Source: Gymnopilus junonius (lineage: Eukaryota; Basidiomycota; Agaricomycetes; Agaricales; Galerinaceae). Taken from it: a stretch of 64,000 bases of DNA. Below the pieces are notes generated by a model, which worked only from the letters and a program-made list of their open reading frames with translations, had not been told where the DNA came from and searched no databases. The stretch spans positions 57,981 through 121,980 of the forward strand of contig JADNYJ010000126.1 in NCBI GenBank assembly GCA_015501075.1, read 5' to 3'. Shown here in pieces: positions 11,744 to 22,084 of the stretch; within the stretch, counting starts at the first letter, position 1, and each line of letters starts with the position of its first letter. The translations under genes and the position numbers were made by a program.

Positions 11744-12320
11744 GATGGCTCGAAACAAGCTGCGACTCTATATTGCTTACTACCAAAGACTACCCAGTCC
11801 CAGACAGCCTGAAAAATACCACACCTCATTCATCCTTATGCCGAAAATGCCAAAAACTGATTCTCCAAAGAGTGCTATTGTTTATCATGTCACCAATCCC
11901 TTGGATGTGAATCTTCTCAAAGCAGTCTGGAAATTCGAACCAAAGAATTCTCTGCCCCGGACCGGTAAACTTACGGGTCTCATGCTCCTTGCCAAGATTC
12001 CACCTGAGATTGGACCAGCTAATATTGAAGATATTCTTAACCAGGTTCCACTAAAGCAGGATGACGACTCTTGGTGGTGCCACAATTGGGTCTGTAATCG
12101 TTGCCTGTGAGTGGCATTGAATAACTTTGGATTGATTACCATGATCTTCGTCCTCACCTCAGATCTGACAGGCACTCGTATCTCAGGCATAGTTACAGAC
12201 TTTAGTGTTACTGCCAAGGAGCTTTGGATGATTGGCCACAACTTTGTCGAGCAGGAACAAATGGAAATCCTGATCACCAGGAATGGGTTCCCACTTGCGA
12301 TTTGCAGGGCAATAAGATAA
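11744..12320 (+). CDS. small fungal protein, DUF6914-like
   Basis: The start MARNKLRLYIAYYQRLP at 11744 fits the N-terminus of a fungal family (K-L-R-L-Y-x-A-x-Y, then a variable part and C-x-x-W-V). I associate it with DUF6914 from memory. Also visible are WKFEPKN and the C-terminal SWWCHNWVCN, close to the family's 'NCVxWV' block. A stop follows at 12108. A donor-like GTGAGT at about 12106 and an AG near 12161 suggest a last intron, after which the frame is not clean. The function of the family is unknown. The C-terminal exon is not resolved and may be decayed. Confidence 0.45.
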
Positions 12321-12853
12321 AGAGTGAAGTTGGTCCCTTAAACGCATGAATGGGTACTATAAGCTGGTACAGAAGGCTTTTATGGAGCAGTAGGCTTATG
12401 GGACAGGTCGTTGTTGGGTTGAAGTTGGCACATATTGTTCCTATTATTCATGGCTCTCCCACCGCACTTCCCTTTTCCTTTACTTAGGCTAACGTCGAAG
12501 AACATAAATTTCCCGAAACATATCTTTCATTATCATAAATCAGTTAAAAACCAATGTCAATGTTTTCTCTTTCGGTGTGGCCAACGTCCTACCATCATTT
12601 CTCTTGGTTCACATCTCGCGCAGAATGTTGCTGGCACATTGCCGTGTATTACTTTTCCTCTTGGAAATTTTCATACTTCATGCATTATGACAGAAAAGAC
12701 TGCTTGGTCGGACTAGCAATCAGCGTTTGTATTGTACCATGTTGCAACATTCTGAATTTCACCGTTTTGGCATATGATTCACCAAATCTGGTAGAGCTAT
12801 TTTTACACCTACTTGGCCTTTGAGAAGGGATAGCTAATAATACTTATCAAGTC
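12321..12853. other. intergenic, nothing recognised
   Basis: This AT-rich gap separates convergent genes: the DUF6914-like gene (+) and the first OYE copy (-). No domain or repeat was recognised. Confidence 0.4.
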
Positions 12854-14246
12854 TTAATTACTCCCTGCAACAGTGGGATAATCTGTATAGCCCCTACTCC
12901 AATCTTTTCCCTCACCCACATATAAATGTCAGATGTCAAGCTCATTATCTAATGGCTTCTCTTGCTCGAGCTGCTCCACGAGATCTGGATGAGTAATCCA
13001 GCTGAAGCCAAGAGTGATGGCATCAATCTGACCCGAAGCAAGGAGCTCGGCACCCTCTTCTGGCGTGACGCGGCCGTTGAGGAATAATAAAGTGTTCTTT
13101 ATGAATGGGCGGTAAGCTAGGAGGACATCATGTTTTGTTGCTCGTGATCCGCCTAGATTGTAAAAGTAAGAAAACGCTTCCGAGAAGGGACATGACAAAC
13201 CATCAAATACGACATCCAAGATGGGTGTGTATCGCATGAGGATGATATACGCCAATCCTAACTTATCTAATTCTGAGAAGTAATAGCTGAAGCTATTTAA
13301 GGTCTCGTCGAGTGGCATGCTAGAGCGACAGTGGGTCAGCAAGATATAGACTGAAAAATTTAAACATACCCCATATCGTTGTATCCTCCCGTCGGAGTGA
13401 TCTTGAGACCAATGTTCTTGCCAAACACCTCTTGGAGGGCTTTCAATGTCTCCGATGCAAAGCGGAAGCAATTTTCTTTGCTACCACCCCACTCATCAGT
13501 GCGGTGGTTAGAAGTGTTGTCGAGAAATTCGTGAACGATGTATCCGCCATTTCCTATCACTAGAATAGGGTAGAGTAAGCTAAGCTATTTTAAAAGGTAA
13601 TGAACAAGCTTACGTTCGACACCATCGAACCCAGCTTTCTTGGCATTAATGGCTGCATCTTTAAATTGGGCAATGATTTTGCGTGGGTCGTCAATAGCGG
13701 TTGGCTAATCAATGATATAATATTTCGTTAACACTTATCAGGTCAAGCAATACGCTGATACTCACAGTAACATAACCAGGAGTACCGGGGAGTGTACGGA
13801 ATTTTCCACCTCTAACCTTGATTGCTGAAGGTGCGTACACAGGCTAGAATAAGGCACTTAGTCAGACAATTTGGCGCATGCATGCAATAGACTTACAGTT
13901 CCAGCTAGCTGATGTTGAGGCATATCAGGATGTGCTTCACGGCCAACTAGAAATATCGAGTCAGATAAATATGAAGTCCGCCTGAGCAGTGAGACAATAA
14001 ATGGACCGTGCCACAGTTGCGCATAGATCTTACTGCCAGCTTCATGGACAGCGTCTACGATATCTTTCCATTTTTCGACATGCTTATCATCCCAGATACC
14101 AGGAGCGTGAGGCCACTCCAGTCTATAAAAACAAAAGTTAGATTAGCATGAAACATTAATGGGCCTACAGAGGCGCAAACGTAAGGAACCCGGAAGGCTC
14201 TATATTAGACTTACCCTTGGGGAGTAATTAAAATGCCTTCCGTACT
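12854..14246 (-). pseudogene. Old Yellow Enzyme copy 1, 5'-truncated with early stop
   Basis: This is an OYE-type FMN oxidoreductase of the NADH:flavin oxidoreductase family. Exons in minus order are: the end of the first exon (STEGILITPQG near 14246), LEWPHAPGIWDDKH, PVYAPSAI-RGGKFRTLPGTPGYVT, DDPRKIIAQFKDAAINAKKAG, the exon at 13560, the exon from about 13320 (MPLDETLNSF) and the last exon. Three defects are visible. First, the exon with the start codon and FTPLKLGD block is missing beyond 14246. Second, the substrate-binding block HGANGY of the sister copies reads IGNGGY here (about 13555), so the His and Asn that hold the substrate are gone. Third, a TGA at about 12929 precedes the normal C-terminus (HLY...DWSRGYTDYP), which still reads on to TAA 12854. 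It is a dead or heavily altered paralog. Confidence 0.8.
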
Positions 14247-14411
14247 TAAAGGTTTATCGAGGTTAGTTGGACTCGGGCAGCCTGCAGGACAGGATTGACT
14301 TCAGCTCCAGTTCTTATACTCCAGATATTTGTTCTATTGAGCCGGGAACTCATTTCCCAATTGCTAATCTCAAGTTGCCACAAATCCCTTTTAGCAAATT
14401 ATGCCGGTTCT

Positions 14412-14722
14412 GGTGCATCAGCAAGTCGGCCATTTACTTTTTAGCTTTTCCGCTTTTTCGGCCAATTCTTCGAAAATTTAATATGTCGTATGATCAGTAA
14501 TCGCAAAATTTTGCATCGATTCGCATCCTGTGCCGCTATTCGTGATACAGAGAATTGATTTCATGGTCCTCTTCAGCTCTGGCCTTCCTGAACATTTGGT
14601 ACAAAGTCTGCGCTTTTTGGCAATCCGGGCCCGGATTCTGATGGTCAGCTTTTCGTCCCTTTTATTACCTTTTTTAGCTTGTACAAGCGAAAAAAAGCTA
14701 ATGGCCGAAGTGCCGATGTGGT
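14412..14722. repeat. inverted-repeat (MITE-like) element between OYE copies 1 and 2
   Basis: Imperfect inverted repeats face each other. The left one, near 14412-14435, reads GGTGCATCAGCAAGTCGGCC and continues ATT. The right one, near 14700-14722, reads GACCACATCGGCACTTCGGC with ATT on the other strand. Both continue inward as pyrimidine/T-rich AGCTTTTTCCGC-like sequence. The size of about 310 bp and lack of coding potential fit a MITE. I could not define exact ends or a target duplication. It sits where OYE copy 1 loses its first exon, so it may mark the break. Confidence 0.4.
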
Positions 14723-14983
14723 CAATTTTACTCCTTTGCGTAAGCTAGAAATATCTTTCCTTGCATATTAACGCTTTTGAATGCAGGATTAAGTCAATTA
14801 ATCTCGATCGAAGGTCATAATCCCAGAGCAATTGAGCAGTTGGTATACCTAGGATCATCAGGATATATTTGAACATGTTGAATTTTTTAATTTTATTTAC
14901 TTGCTTATTTGTAAATTCGAGTTCGAGATGATGAGGAAAGTCCAAGTCCAGAGCCTAAATGAAACTCCAGCCAGCTCTCTCAG

Positions 14984-16423
14984 TTAGTAAACAGCAAGGG
15001 GATAATCCGTGTACCCAGTGCTCCAATCTCCACTATCCTTATTCGTCTGTAAATGCTGCATATCAGGCGCATTGTCCAACGGCTTCCCATGCTCCACCCT
15101 CTTCACCAAATCCGGGTGCATTATGAAGTTTAACCCAATACCAATTGCATCCACCTCGCCCGACGCGATGAGCTTGGCACCTTCCTCTGGAAGCACACCG
15201 CCGTTGATGATCAGAGGGTGTTTTTGATAACGGGGCGGTAGGACCCGAGAACGTCGTGTTGCGTGGCGCGGAGTACGCCGTCGAAGGTGGCATCGAATAA
15301 GGGGATGTAGCGCATGAGGCTGATATATGACAAACCGAGCTTGTCTAATTCGGCAAAGTAGTACTTGTAGGTGTCCAGTGTCTCTTCGAGGGGCATGCTA
15401 TATCCAAGAAATTCATTTTTCAGGTAAGCAAAAACGGAGAAGAGGACATACCCAATGTCATTAAATCCCCCAGCGGGAGTGGCCTTGACAGACACATTCT
15501 TGCCGTATACCTCTTGAAGGACCTTGATAGTCTCGAAGGCGAAGCGAGCTCGGTTTTCCTTGCTACCACCCCATCGTCGGTGCGTTTGTTGGAGGAGCTG
15601 TCGAGGAATTGGTTGACGAGATAGCCATTAGCTCCGTGCACTAGAATAGAATAGAGTTAAAAGTCAAGTTAGGTTAGCAATACATCCCGCTTTATTTTTA
15701 TAATGAGAGTTTGACTGACATTCGATACCATCAAAGCCGGCCCTCTTCGCATTTATAGCTGCCTGCTTGAATTCAGCGATAATCTTCCTTGGGTCGTCAA
15801 TCTCTGTAGGCTAATTGTGGATTGTGTTAGTAAAGACTCCGCGATGTGGGGTCGACGATATGTGCCTACTGTGACATAGCCAGGGATACCAGGGAGGATG
15901 CGGAATTTGCCACCTCGCGCAGAGATGGCTGAAGGCGCGTAGACAGGGGTTCCGGCGAGCTTCTGCTGAGGCATATCGGGATGTGCAGCTCGGCCAACTG
16001 TGAATGGGACTCAGAGATACATAAAATTGTGATCCAATCAGAGAGTGTGCGTACCATGCCAGAGCTGGGCGTAGATCTTGCCTCCAACCTCATGCACGCC
16101 ATCTACGATCTTCTTCCATCCCTCGACCTGCTTATCGTCCCAGATACCCGGGGCGTGCGGCCATTCAGTTCTGAGGGAATATTTTAAGATTAGAAACAAT
16201 ATATGACAGGATCTACTCACCCTTGACGGACGATCAAGATACCCTCGGAGACGATGAGGCCTGCATCAGCGCGCTGGACGTAGTACTCTCTCATGAGATC
16301 AGTGGGGTAAGTGTTCTCGGCACGATTTCTGGTCAGAGGTGACATGGTGAAGCGATTTTTGATCGTCACATCACCGAGCTTGAGAGGAGTGAAGAGAGGT
16401 TGGAGATTTTCTGCGACAGGCAT
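14984..16423 (-). pseudogene. Old Yellow Enzyme copy 2, two one-base frameshifts
   Basis: The first exon (16423-16217) is complete: MPVAENLQPLFTPLKLGDVT, then IKNR and the block RADAGLIVSEG. Following exons give TEWPHAPGIWDDKQVEGW, QLWHG, VGRAAHPDMPQQKLAGTP, GGKFRILPG, PTEIDDPRKIIAEFK and HGANGYLVNQFLDSSSNKRT. His and Asn of HGAN and the proton-donor Tyr of the OYE active site are present. The C-terminus is DWSTGYTDYPLAVY. Compared with copy 3 (18577-20028), one base is missing near 15573 (after NKRTD). Another is missing in a C run near 15215-15225 (IKNT-LIINGG). Each shifts the frame. Without those two bases the copy would be a normal enzyme of about 365 residues that reduces activated C=C bonds with NAD(P)H. 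It could be a recent pseudogene or an intact gene with sequence errors. Confidence 0.75.
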
Positions 16424-16488
16424 TGCTGGAGTATGAACGATGAGGAAATGTTATGTTGAATATGTGGAGGGATGAATTGCGTTGCTTG

Positions 16489-16658
16489 ATTAGGTGACCT
16501 GACACCCGGTACGGTCTATTGCTCAGCACCGGGGTCCGAGGTTTGCGTGCGGTTGTCCTCATTGACAGGCTATCCACATTTTCAGGACGTTTCTGGCAGA
16601 GAAGATTTTGGCAGGCCCAATAAATAATTGAGATTTTTTTTGAACCACGGATAACCGT
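16489..16658. mobile_element. 170-bp insertion in the OYE copy 2 promoter
   Basis: The upstream regions of OYE copies 2 and 3 are homologous, but copy 2 has about 170 extra bases here. They are flanked by a direct repeat TTGCTTG (16482-16488 and 16659-16665) where copy 3 has a single TTGGTTG. That is the mark of an insertion with a 7-bp target duplication. No terminal inverted repeats or coding frame are evident, so the class is unknown. Confidence 0.55.
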
Positions 16659-16811
16659 TTGCTTGGTAATTTTATCGTAGGCTTCCGCCACTTAAAGCCC
16701 AGGCGTAAGGGGATTAGTATGGACCATGGTAAATAGCTTTGAAAGGTGTTATTCCAAGAATAAACACAACAAGGAAGTGATGACGTGACGAGAATGACAT
16801 AAGGCTTGAGG

Positions 16812-18310
16812 TTGAATTTTGGAGCTGTCCAAGATCTCGTCAAGTGGCATACTAGAGCGGCGAGTAAGGAAACGTCAGGAGGAGATGAGACTGAAGAAAT
16901 AAATAAAACATACCCCATATGTCCTCCCGTCGGACTAATCCCGAGACCAACGTTCTTTCCAAACACCTCTTGGAGGGCTTTCAGAGTCTCTGATGTAAAG
17001 CGGAAGCGTTTTCTTTAGGCCGCCCCATTCTAAGTTCAGTGATTCGAAGTGCTGTTGAGGAATGCATGAACGATGTAGTCGCCATTTCCCATTACTATAA
17101 TTCAATGCGGCAGAGTAAGAATATTGTGATGTGTAAATATGTAGCAGGACTATACTTACGTTCGACACTACGAAAGTGTCAGAAAACCTCGTTGGAGGTA
17201 CTAAGGCGTGTCACTTCTGACGATTACGTAGGCTCAGGCTAAACAGATGGGATGTGAAGCTCGTCTTCGAGTGTAAAGGACAAAAGACAGGTAGGAGCTT
17301 GGTACGAGCAACGCGATGATGGTACGAATTGAAGAATTGAGCACGAATGTACCGCCCCGGTATCCCACGGTCCCGTGAGGGGTGCAGATGGATGCTGGAA
17401 GGACCCCTGATTACTCTGAAATAAGTAGGTCGGATAAAATCCACCCTTCTGCGCGGCCGAAGGCCGCGCGAGCTCAGATAATATCCACCCCTCTAGGGCA
17501 GGTTCGACAGCCTTGGGTACGATCCTATATCCACCCCAAGCCTGGGCCCTAGGCCGTAGGTAAGATACTGTCCACCTATGCCGAAGGTCGGCACCATGCC
17601 ATCATTTGTCAGCGGCATGGCCGGAGTACACGATGATAGTTCGTTGGCCCTTGGACAATGGCTTTGGTCGTTAGAGGATGTTCAATAATGGGCCTCCTAG
17701 ATATTTTCTGCATTATATATGCTTTAACGTAGATGAACATATTTTTCCTCCTTTCTTCCCCATTTTTACTGCTTTGCAATGTCCATTTCTAGCCCCGGTG
17801 ACCTCTCCTCATGGATGAATTCAGGAAAATTATACAAAGACGTTCCAGACTTTGTATCTGATGAGCTTTTGCATCGCCTTTCCCTTTCTGAAAAGCTTGA
17901 GAGGCTTCTACCACCCCCAACTCTCACTATTTCAGAGCTTCTCGACTTCGATATTCCCCCAATCCAAGACACCGCAATTATTACGATTTTTTTACGATTT
18001 TTAGGCAATTTTATCCATTTTTTTTCGATGTCAGATACGCCGTCCACCCATGGGGAGGAAATTTTTTTCCTCGGATACGAAATCCACCCAAATTTGGGTC
18101 AAATCGGTCACTTTTGTGTCCACCCACGGCGGGCAAAAATCCGGGATTTCCGTATCCGACCTATCTCAGAGTAATCAGGGGTCCTATGCTGGATGAAACA
18201 GAAATCCTGACGGAAATTTAAATTTGCCGGCTTTCTTAGCGCTCGTACTATTAGCTGCTTCTTATTGGCTTCTTTGCAGAGGTGTATTCCTTGGGTCATC
18301 AATGGCCGTC
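16812..18310 (-). pseudogene. Old Yellow Enzyme wreck, split by insertions
   Basis: Three OYE exons can still be read on the minus strand. One near 18310-18220 corresponds to DDPRK...EAA...AKKAG and contains a TAA. One near 17150-16930 reads GNGDYIVHAFLNSTSNH ... FRFTSETLKALQEVFGKNVG then SPTGG-HMGY. One near 16855-16815 reads MPLDEILDS. The substrate-binding block reads GNGDY rather than HGANGY, as in copy 1, so these two copies share a lineage. About 1.05 kb of unrelated DNA, including the inverted-repeat element 17400-18185, interrupts the fourth exon. Exons for the N-terminus and C-terminus are absent. Confidence 0.75.
17400..18185. mobile_element. 786-bp TIR transposon with 8-bp target duplication
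   Basis: The ends are a perfect 20-bp inverted repeat: AGGACCCCTGATTACTCTGA at 17400-17419 and its complement at 18166-18185. It extends imperfectly inward (AGGTCGGATA near both ends). The 8 bp on each side are identical: ATGCTGGA at 17392-17399 and 18186-18193. An 8-bp duplication fits hAT, P or KDZ-type DNA transposons. The motif TCCACCC recurs at about seven places in the two subterminal regions (near 17440, 17490, 17530, 17570, 18050, 18090, 18120). It is possibly a transposase-binding site. An internal frame at 17779-18174 (131 codons) has no recognised domain, so the element is non-autonomous. It landed in foreign DNA already inside an OYE pseudogene. Confidence 0.88.
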
Positions 18311-18576
18311 TGCTGTGGTATTTTCCAACTATGTAGTAGTAGTATGTTTGGCCAATTTCAAATTCAATCCCTTCTAGTAAATTCTGCCGAATTTGGATAC
18401 ATGCTAAAAGTTCAACGTTCATTGCCAAAATTCATCTCGACAATTTATTCATGTATGACCAGGATATATCTGAACGTCCTGTAGCATCAACTTTATTTCT
18501 ATTTAGTTGATTCAAGTTTGGTTATATGTTCAAAGTTCGAGAAGATGAAGAAAGTCCAAAAAGAAACTCCGCCCAA

Positions 18577-20028
18577 TTAGTAAACAGCAAGGGGATAATC
18601 CGTGTACCCAGTGCTCCAGTCCCCACTGTGCTTGTTCGTCTGCAAATGCTGGATATCAGGCACATTATCCAACGGCTTCCCATGCTCCATCCTCTTCACC
18701 AAATCCGAATGGGTGATAAAGTTGAACCCAATGCTAATAGCATCCACCTTACCCGACGCAACGAGCTCTGCGCCTTCCTCTGGGAGCACACCGCCGTTGA
18801 TGAGCACGGGGGTATTCTTGATAACTGGGCGGTAGGACCCGAGGACGTCGTGTTGCGTGGCGCGGAGGACGCCGTCGAAGGTGGCATCGAATATGGGAAG
18901 GTAGCGCACGAGGGTGATATAGGACAATCCGAGCTTGTCGAGTTCGGCAAAGTAGTATTTGTAGGTGTCCAAGGTCTCGTCAATGGGCATGCTGCATAGC
19001 AGGCACCTATAAGTGTGTGCTTCCGAGTCTAGAAAGGGAGAAGACATACCCCATGTCATTGTATCCTCCAGCGGGGCTGACTTTGACAGAGACGTTCTTG
19101 CCGTACACCTCTTGGAGGGCCTTGAGGGTCTCCAAGGCGAAGCGAGCTCGGTTCTCCTTGCTACCACCCCACTCGTCAGTGCGCTTGTTAGAGGAGCTGT
19201 CGAGGAACTGATGGACGATGTAACCATTGGCTCCGTGCACTAGAATAGAATAGAGTTAAAAGTTAAAGTTAAATTAGATTAGTCAAATACATCCTGATTT
19301 TATTTTTATGTGATGAGAGACTGACATTCGACACCATCAAAGCCGGCCTTCTTGGCATTTATAGCTGCCTGCTTGAATTCAGCAATGATCTTTCTTGGGT
19401 CATCTATCTCCGTGGGCTAATTGGAGACCATGTCAACACAGTGAGTGGTGTGAAGCTGATGATATGGTGCTCACTGTGACGTAGCCAGGAGTACCAGGGA
19501 GGATACGGAATTTGCCACCTCGCGCAGAGATGGCTGAAGGCGCGTAGACGGGGGAACCAGCGAGCTTCTGCTCAGGCATATCGGGTGTGCAGCTCGACCA
19601 ACTATGAATGCAAATGGGGATCAGAGGCAAATCTTAATCTAATCAGGAAGAGTGCATACCGTGCCAAAGCTGGGCGTAGATCTTGCCTCCAGCCTCATGC
19701 ACGCCATCTACGATCTTCTTCCATCCCTCGACCTGCTTATCGTCCCAGATACCCGGGGCGTGCGGCCATTCAGTTCTGAGGGAATATTTTAAGATTAGAA
19801 ACGATATATGACAGGATCTACTCACCCTTGACGGACGATCAAGATGCCCTCGGAGACGATGAGCCCTGCATCAGCGCGCTGGACGTAGTACTCTCTCATG
19901 AGATTAGTGGGGTACGTGTTCTCGGCGCGATTTCTGGTCAACGCAGACATGGTGATGCGGTTTTTAATGGTCACATCGCCGAGCTTGAGAGGGGTGAAGA
20001 GGGGTTGGAGATTTTCTGGGACGGGCAT
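18577..20028 (-). CDS. Old Yellow Enzyme copy 3 (one apparent frameshift)
   Basis: This is the full exon set of an OYE-type NAD(P)H:flavin oxidoreductase of about 365 residues. The start is MPVPENLQPLFTPLKLGD at 20028. Then come NRAENTYPTNLMREYYVQRA, TEWPHAPGIWDDKQ, LAGSPVYAPSAISARGGKF, PTEIDDPRKIIAEFKQAA, HGANGYIVHQFLDSSSNKRT, DEWGGSKENRARFALETLKA and VKVSPAGGYNDMG. The end is ITHSDLVKRMEHGKPLDN and GDWSTGYTDYPLAVY. HGAN and the following Tyr keep the substrate-binding and proton-donor residues. One base is missing near 19586 relative to copies 2 and 4 (in VGRAAHPDMP), which would break exon 3. All other exons are clean, so a sequence error is plausible. EasA of the ergot pathway belongs to this family, but most members are detoxifying or promiscuous ene-reductases. 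Confidence 0.8.
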
Positions 20029-20120
20029 TGTTGGAGTTGAACGATAAGGAGAGAGGTTGTGCTGAATTTGCAGGGGAATGGAATGCGTTGGTTGGCGATT
20101 TTATCGTAGCCATCTAGGGT

Positions 20121-20130
20121 TTATATAAAT
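20121..20130 (-). promoter_or_regulatory. TATA box and STRE-like site of OYE copy 3
   Basis: On the minus strand the sequence reads AGGGGATTTATATAAACCC. It holds a TATA element about 95 nt upstream of the copy 3 start and an adjacent AGGGG stress-response-like element. Copy 2 shares parts of this upstream region but not the TATA context. Confidence 0.4.
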
Positions 20131-20375
20131 CCCCTACTTAATCTTAAGACCCATGCGTAAGTGGATTGACATGATAGCTTTGAAAGGTGATTATCCAAGA
20201 ATAGAGACAGTCAGCAGGAAAGTGATGACGCGAGAAAATACATGCGGTGGCGGTGCATGCTCACGTGAAATGACGGTCACGGGATGCTAAAGTATATTCC
20301 AGATTTGACTCGATGGAAATTGATTTGATCGGCGCAATCAACATTTAATTGTTAATCTTTCATTCGATCCTCTTC

Positions 20376-21684
20376 ATGGCGAACCCAAAGATTCTTTCAT
20401 TGCAGGGAAAAGGACTCAAGCTCGACACCAAGGCCGACATCGAGCCTTACCTCAAGGATGTCGACCCCGCTGTCCTCGAGGAAATCCACTTTGGAGGCAA
20501 CACCATCGGCGTCGACGCGTCTCTTGCTCTTTCAGAGTTTCTTGCCAAAGCTCAGGCTCTCAAGGTACGCCATATCTTTTTATTTTCAATCACTTAAATC
20601 GTTATATTTATTTACCCGGACCCAAGGTCGCCAATTTTTCAGACATATTCACAGGTCGTCTGATCTCTGAAATTCCTCTCGCCCTCCAAGCCATCTGTGA
20701 TGCCCTCATCGACAAATCTTCCCTGGTCGAGATCAACCTATCTGACAATGCATTCGGCGGTCGCTCAGTAGACCCCATGGTTCCTTTCCTTACCTCCAAC
20801 CGCTCCTTCCAGATCCTCCGATTAAACAACAACGGCCTAGGCCCCGCAGGTGGGCAAGTGATCGCCAACGCCCTCAGAGAATCTGCCAGGCTGAGCAAGG
20901 CCGAGGGTAAAAAGTCGAATCTGAGAGTGGTCATCTGCGGCCGAAATAGGCTGGAGAACGGGTCCGCTGAAGCATGGGCCGAGGCGTTCGCAGAGCATGG
21001 CACTCTGGAAGAAGTGCGGATGGTGCAGAATGGGATCCGGATGGAAGGCATCGCGCATCTTGCGAGAGGGCTGTCGAAAAATCCGGGCATTCAACATATC
21101 GATCTGCAGGATAACACATTCACTGTCGATGGCGAGCTGACGGGTATCAAAGCCTGGACTGAGGCTCTCGAATCGTGGCCCGAGCTGCACACGCTCAACC
21201 TCTCTGATTGCGTTCTATCAGCCGAAGGCGAGGTCCCAACTCTCATCGAGAGCTTGGCGAAGGGCTCCAATCCTAAATGCATACCCTCCAATTACAGAAC
21301 AACAACCTCGAGACCCAGTCATTTGCTGTATTATCCAACGCCATCTCTCAAGGCCTCAAGAGCCTCATGGCTCTTGAGTTGCAGTGGAACGACGTCGAAG
21401 AGGACGATGAACATCTAGAGAACTTGTCTTTGAGCTTAAAGCAACGAGGCGGAAAGCTCTTTGCCGCTGATGAGGAGGAAGAGGAGGAGAAGGAGAAGGA
21501 AGAGGAAGAGAAGGAAGCGGCCGAGGAAATCGAGAAGGAAGCGAGAGAAATGGACAAGGAGGCTGCCAAGGAAGCTGCCAAGGAACTTACTGCTGTACCT
21601 GAGGAGAAGGCGAAAGAGGTTCCAAAGCCAAAGGATGCCACGGACGATCTTGCAGATTTGCTCAGCAAGGTCGAGCTTCGGTAA
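20376..21684 (+). CDS. rna1: Ran GTPase-activating protein (RanGAP/Rna1)
   Basis: The start is MANPKILSLQGKGLKLDT at 20376. One intron lies at about 20563-20627. Leucine-rich repeats run through the protein (LVEINLSDNAFGG, QILRLNNNGLGPAGG, IQHIDLQDNTFTVDGE, LHTLNLSDCVLSAEGE, LQLQNNNLETQSF). The N-terminal FSDIFTGRLISEIP carries the TGR arginine typical of RanGAP. The C-terminus is a Glu/Lys-rich acidic tail (about 21470-21560), as in Rna1. The protein activates GTP hydrolysis by Ran on the cytoplasmic side of nuclear pores, so it should be essential. A single base is missing at 21277-21278, between NPK and LHTLQLQ. No GT-AG intron explains it, and a TAA would otherwise sit next to the break. 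In an essential gene a sequence error is the simplest reading. Confidence 0.9.
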
Positions 21685-22084
21685 TGGCAGTACCCTCCTC
21701 CGCCTTGTCTCTATCTGCCTTTCTTTTTATGTCTTCATCCTTTTTCGTCTTTTCAGGTTTTCCCCATGGATTTACTACATATAGCAGTAGAACGACCACT
21801 GGAATATCTCCATCTCCGCCTCATCTCCTTTTTCCTGTTTCTTCTCATGTTCGCGGCAAAGCTCAGCAATCATATATATACCACCGCCAATCCCAGTTTT
21901 TGATTAGTCAACCGACCACGACCCACATAAAATCGTCCTCGTCAGAGAAGAAGTAATTGTACGTAGATAGACAGTAGATTTGTAATACAATACAACATGC
22001 TTCGATTGACACCAGAGCCCTTACGCACTCTAACTCTATTTGCTCCTGCTGGTTGTTGAATTGATACACGATCACTTTTCCCTT

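Noticed and set aside
9046..20028. A complete ergot alkaloid cluster
   Set aside because: Only EasG-like and OYE genes are present. No prenyltransferase, methyltransferase, catalase-like or oxidocyclase gene lies nearby.
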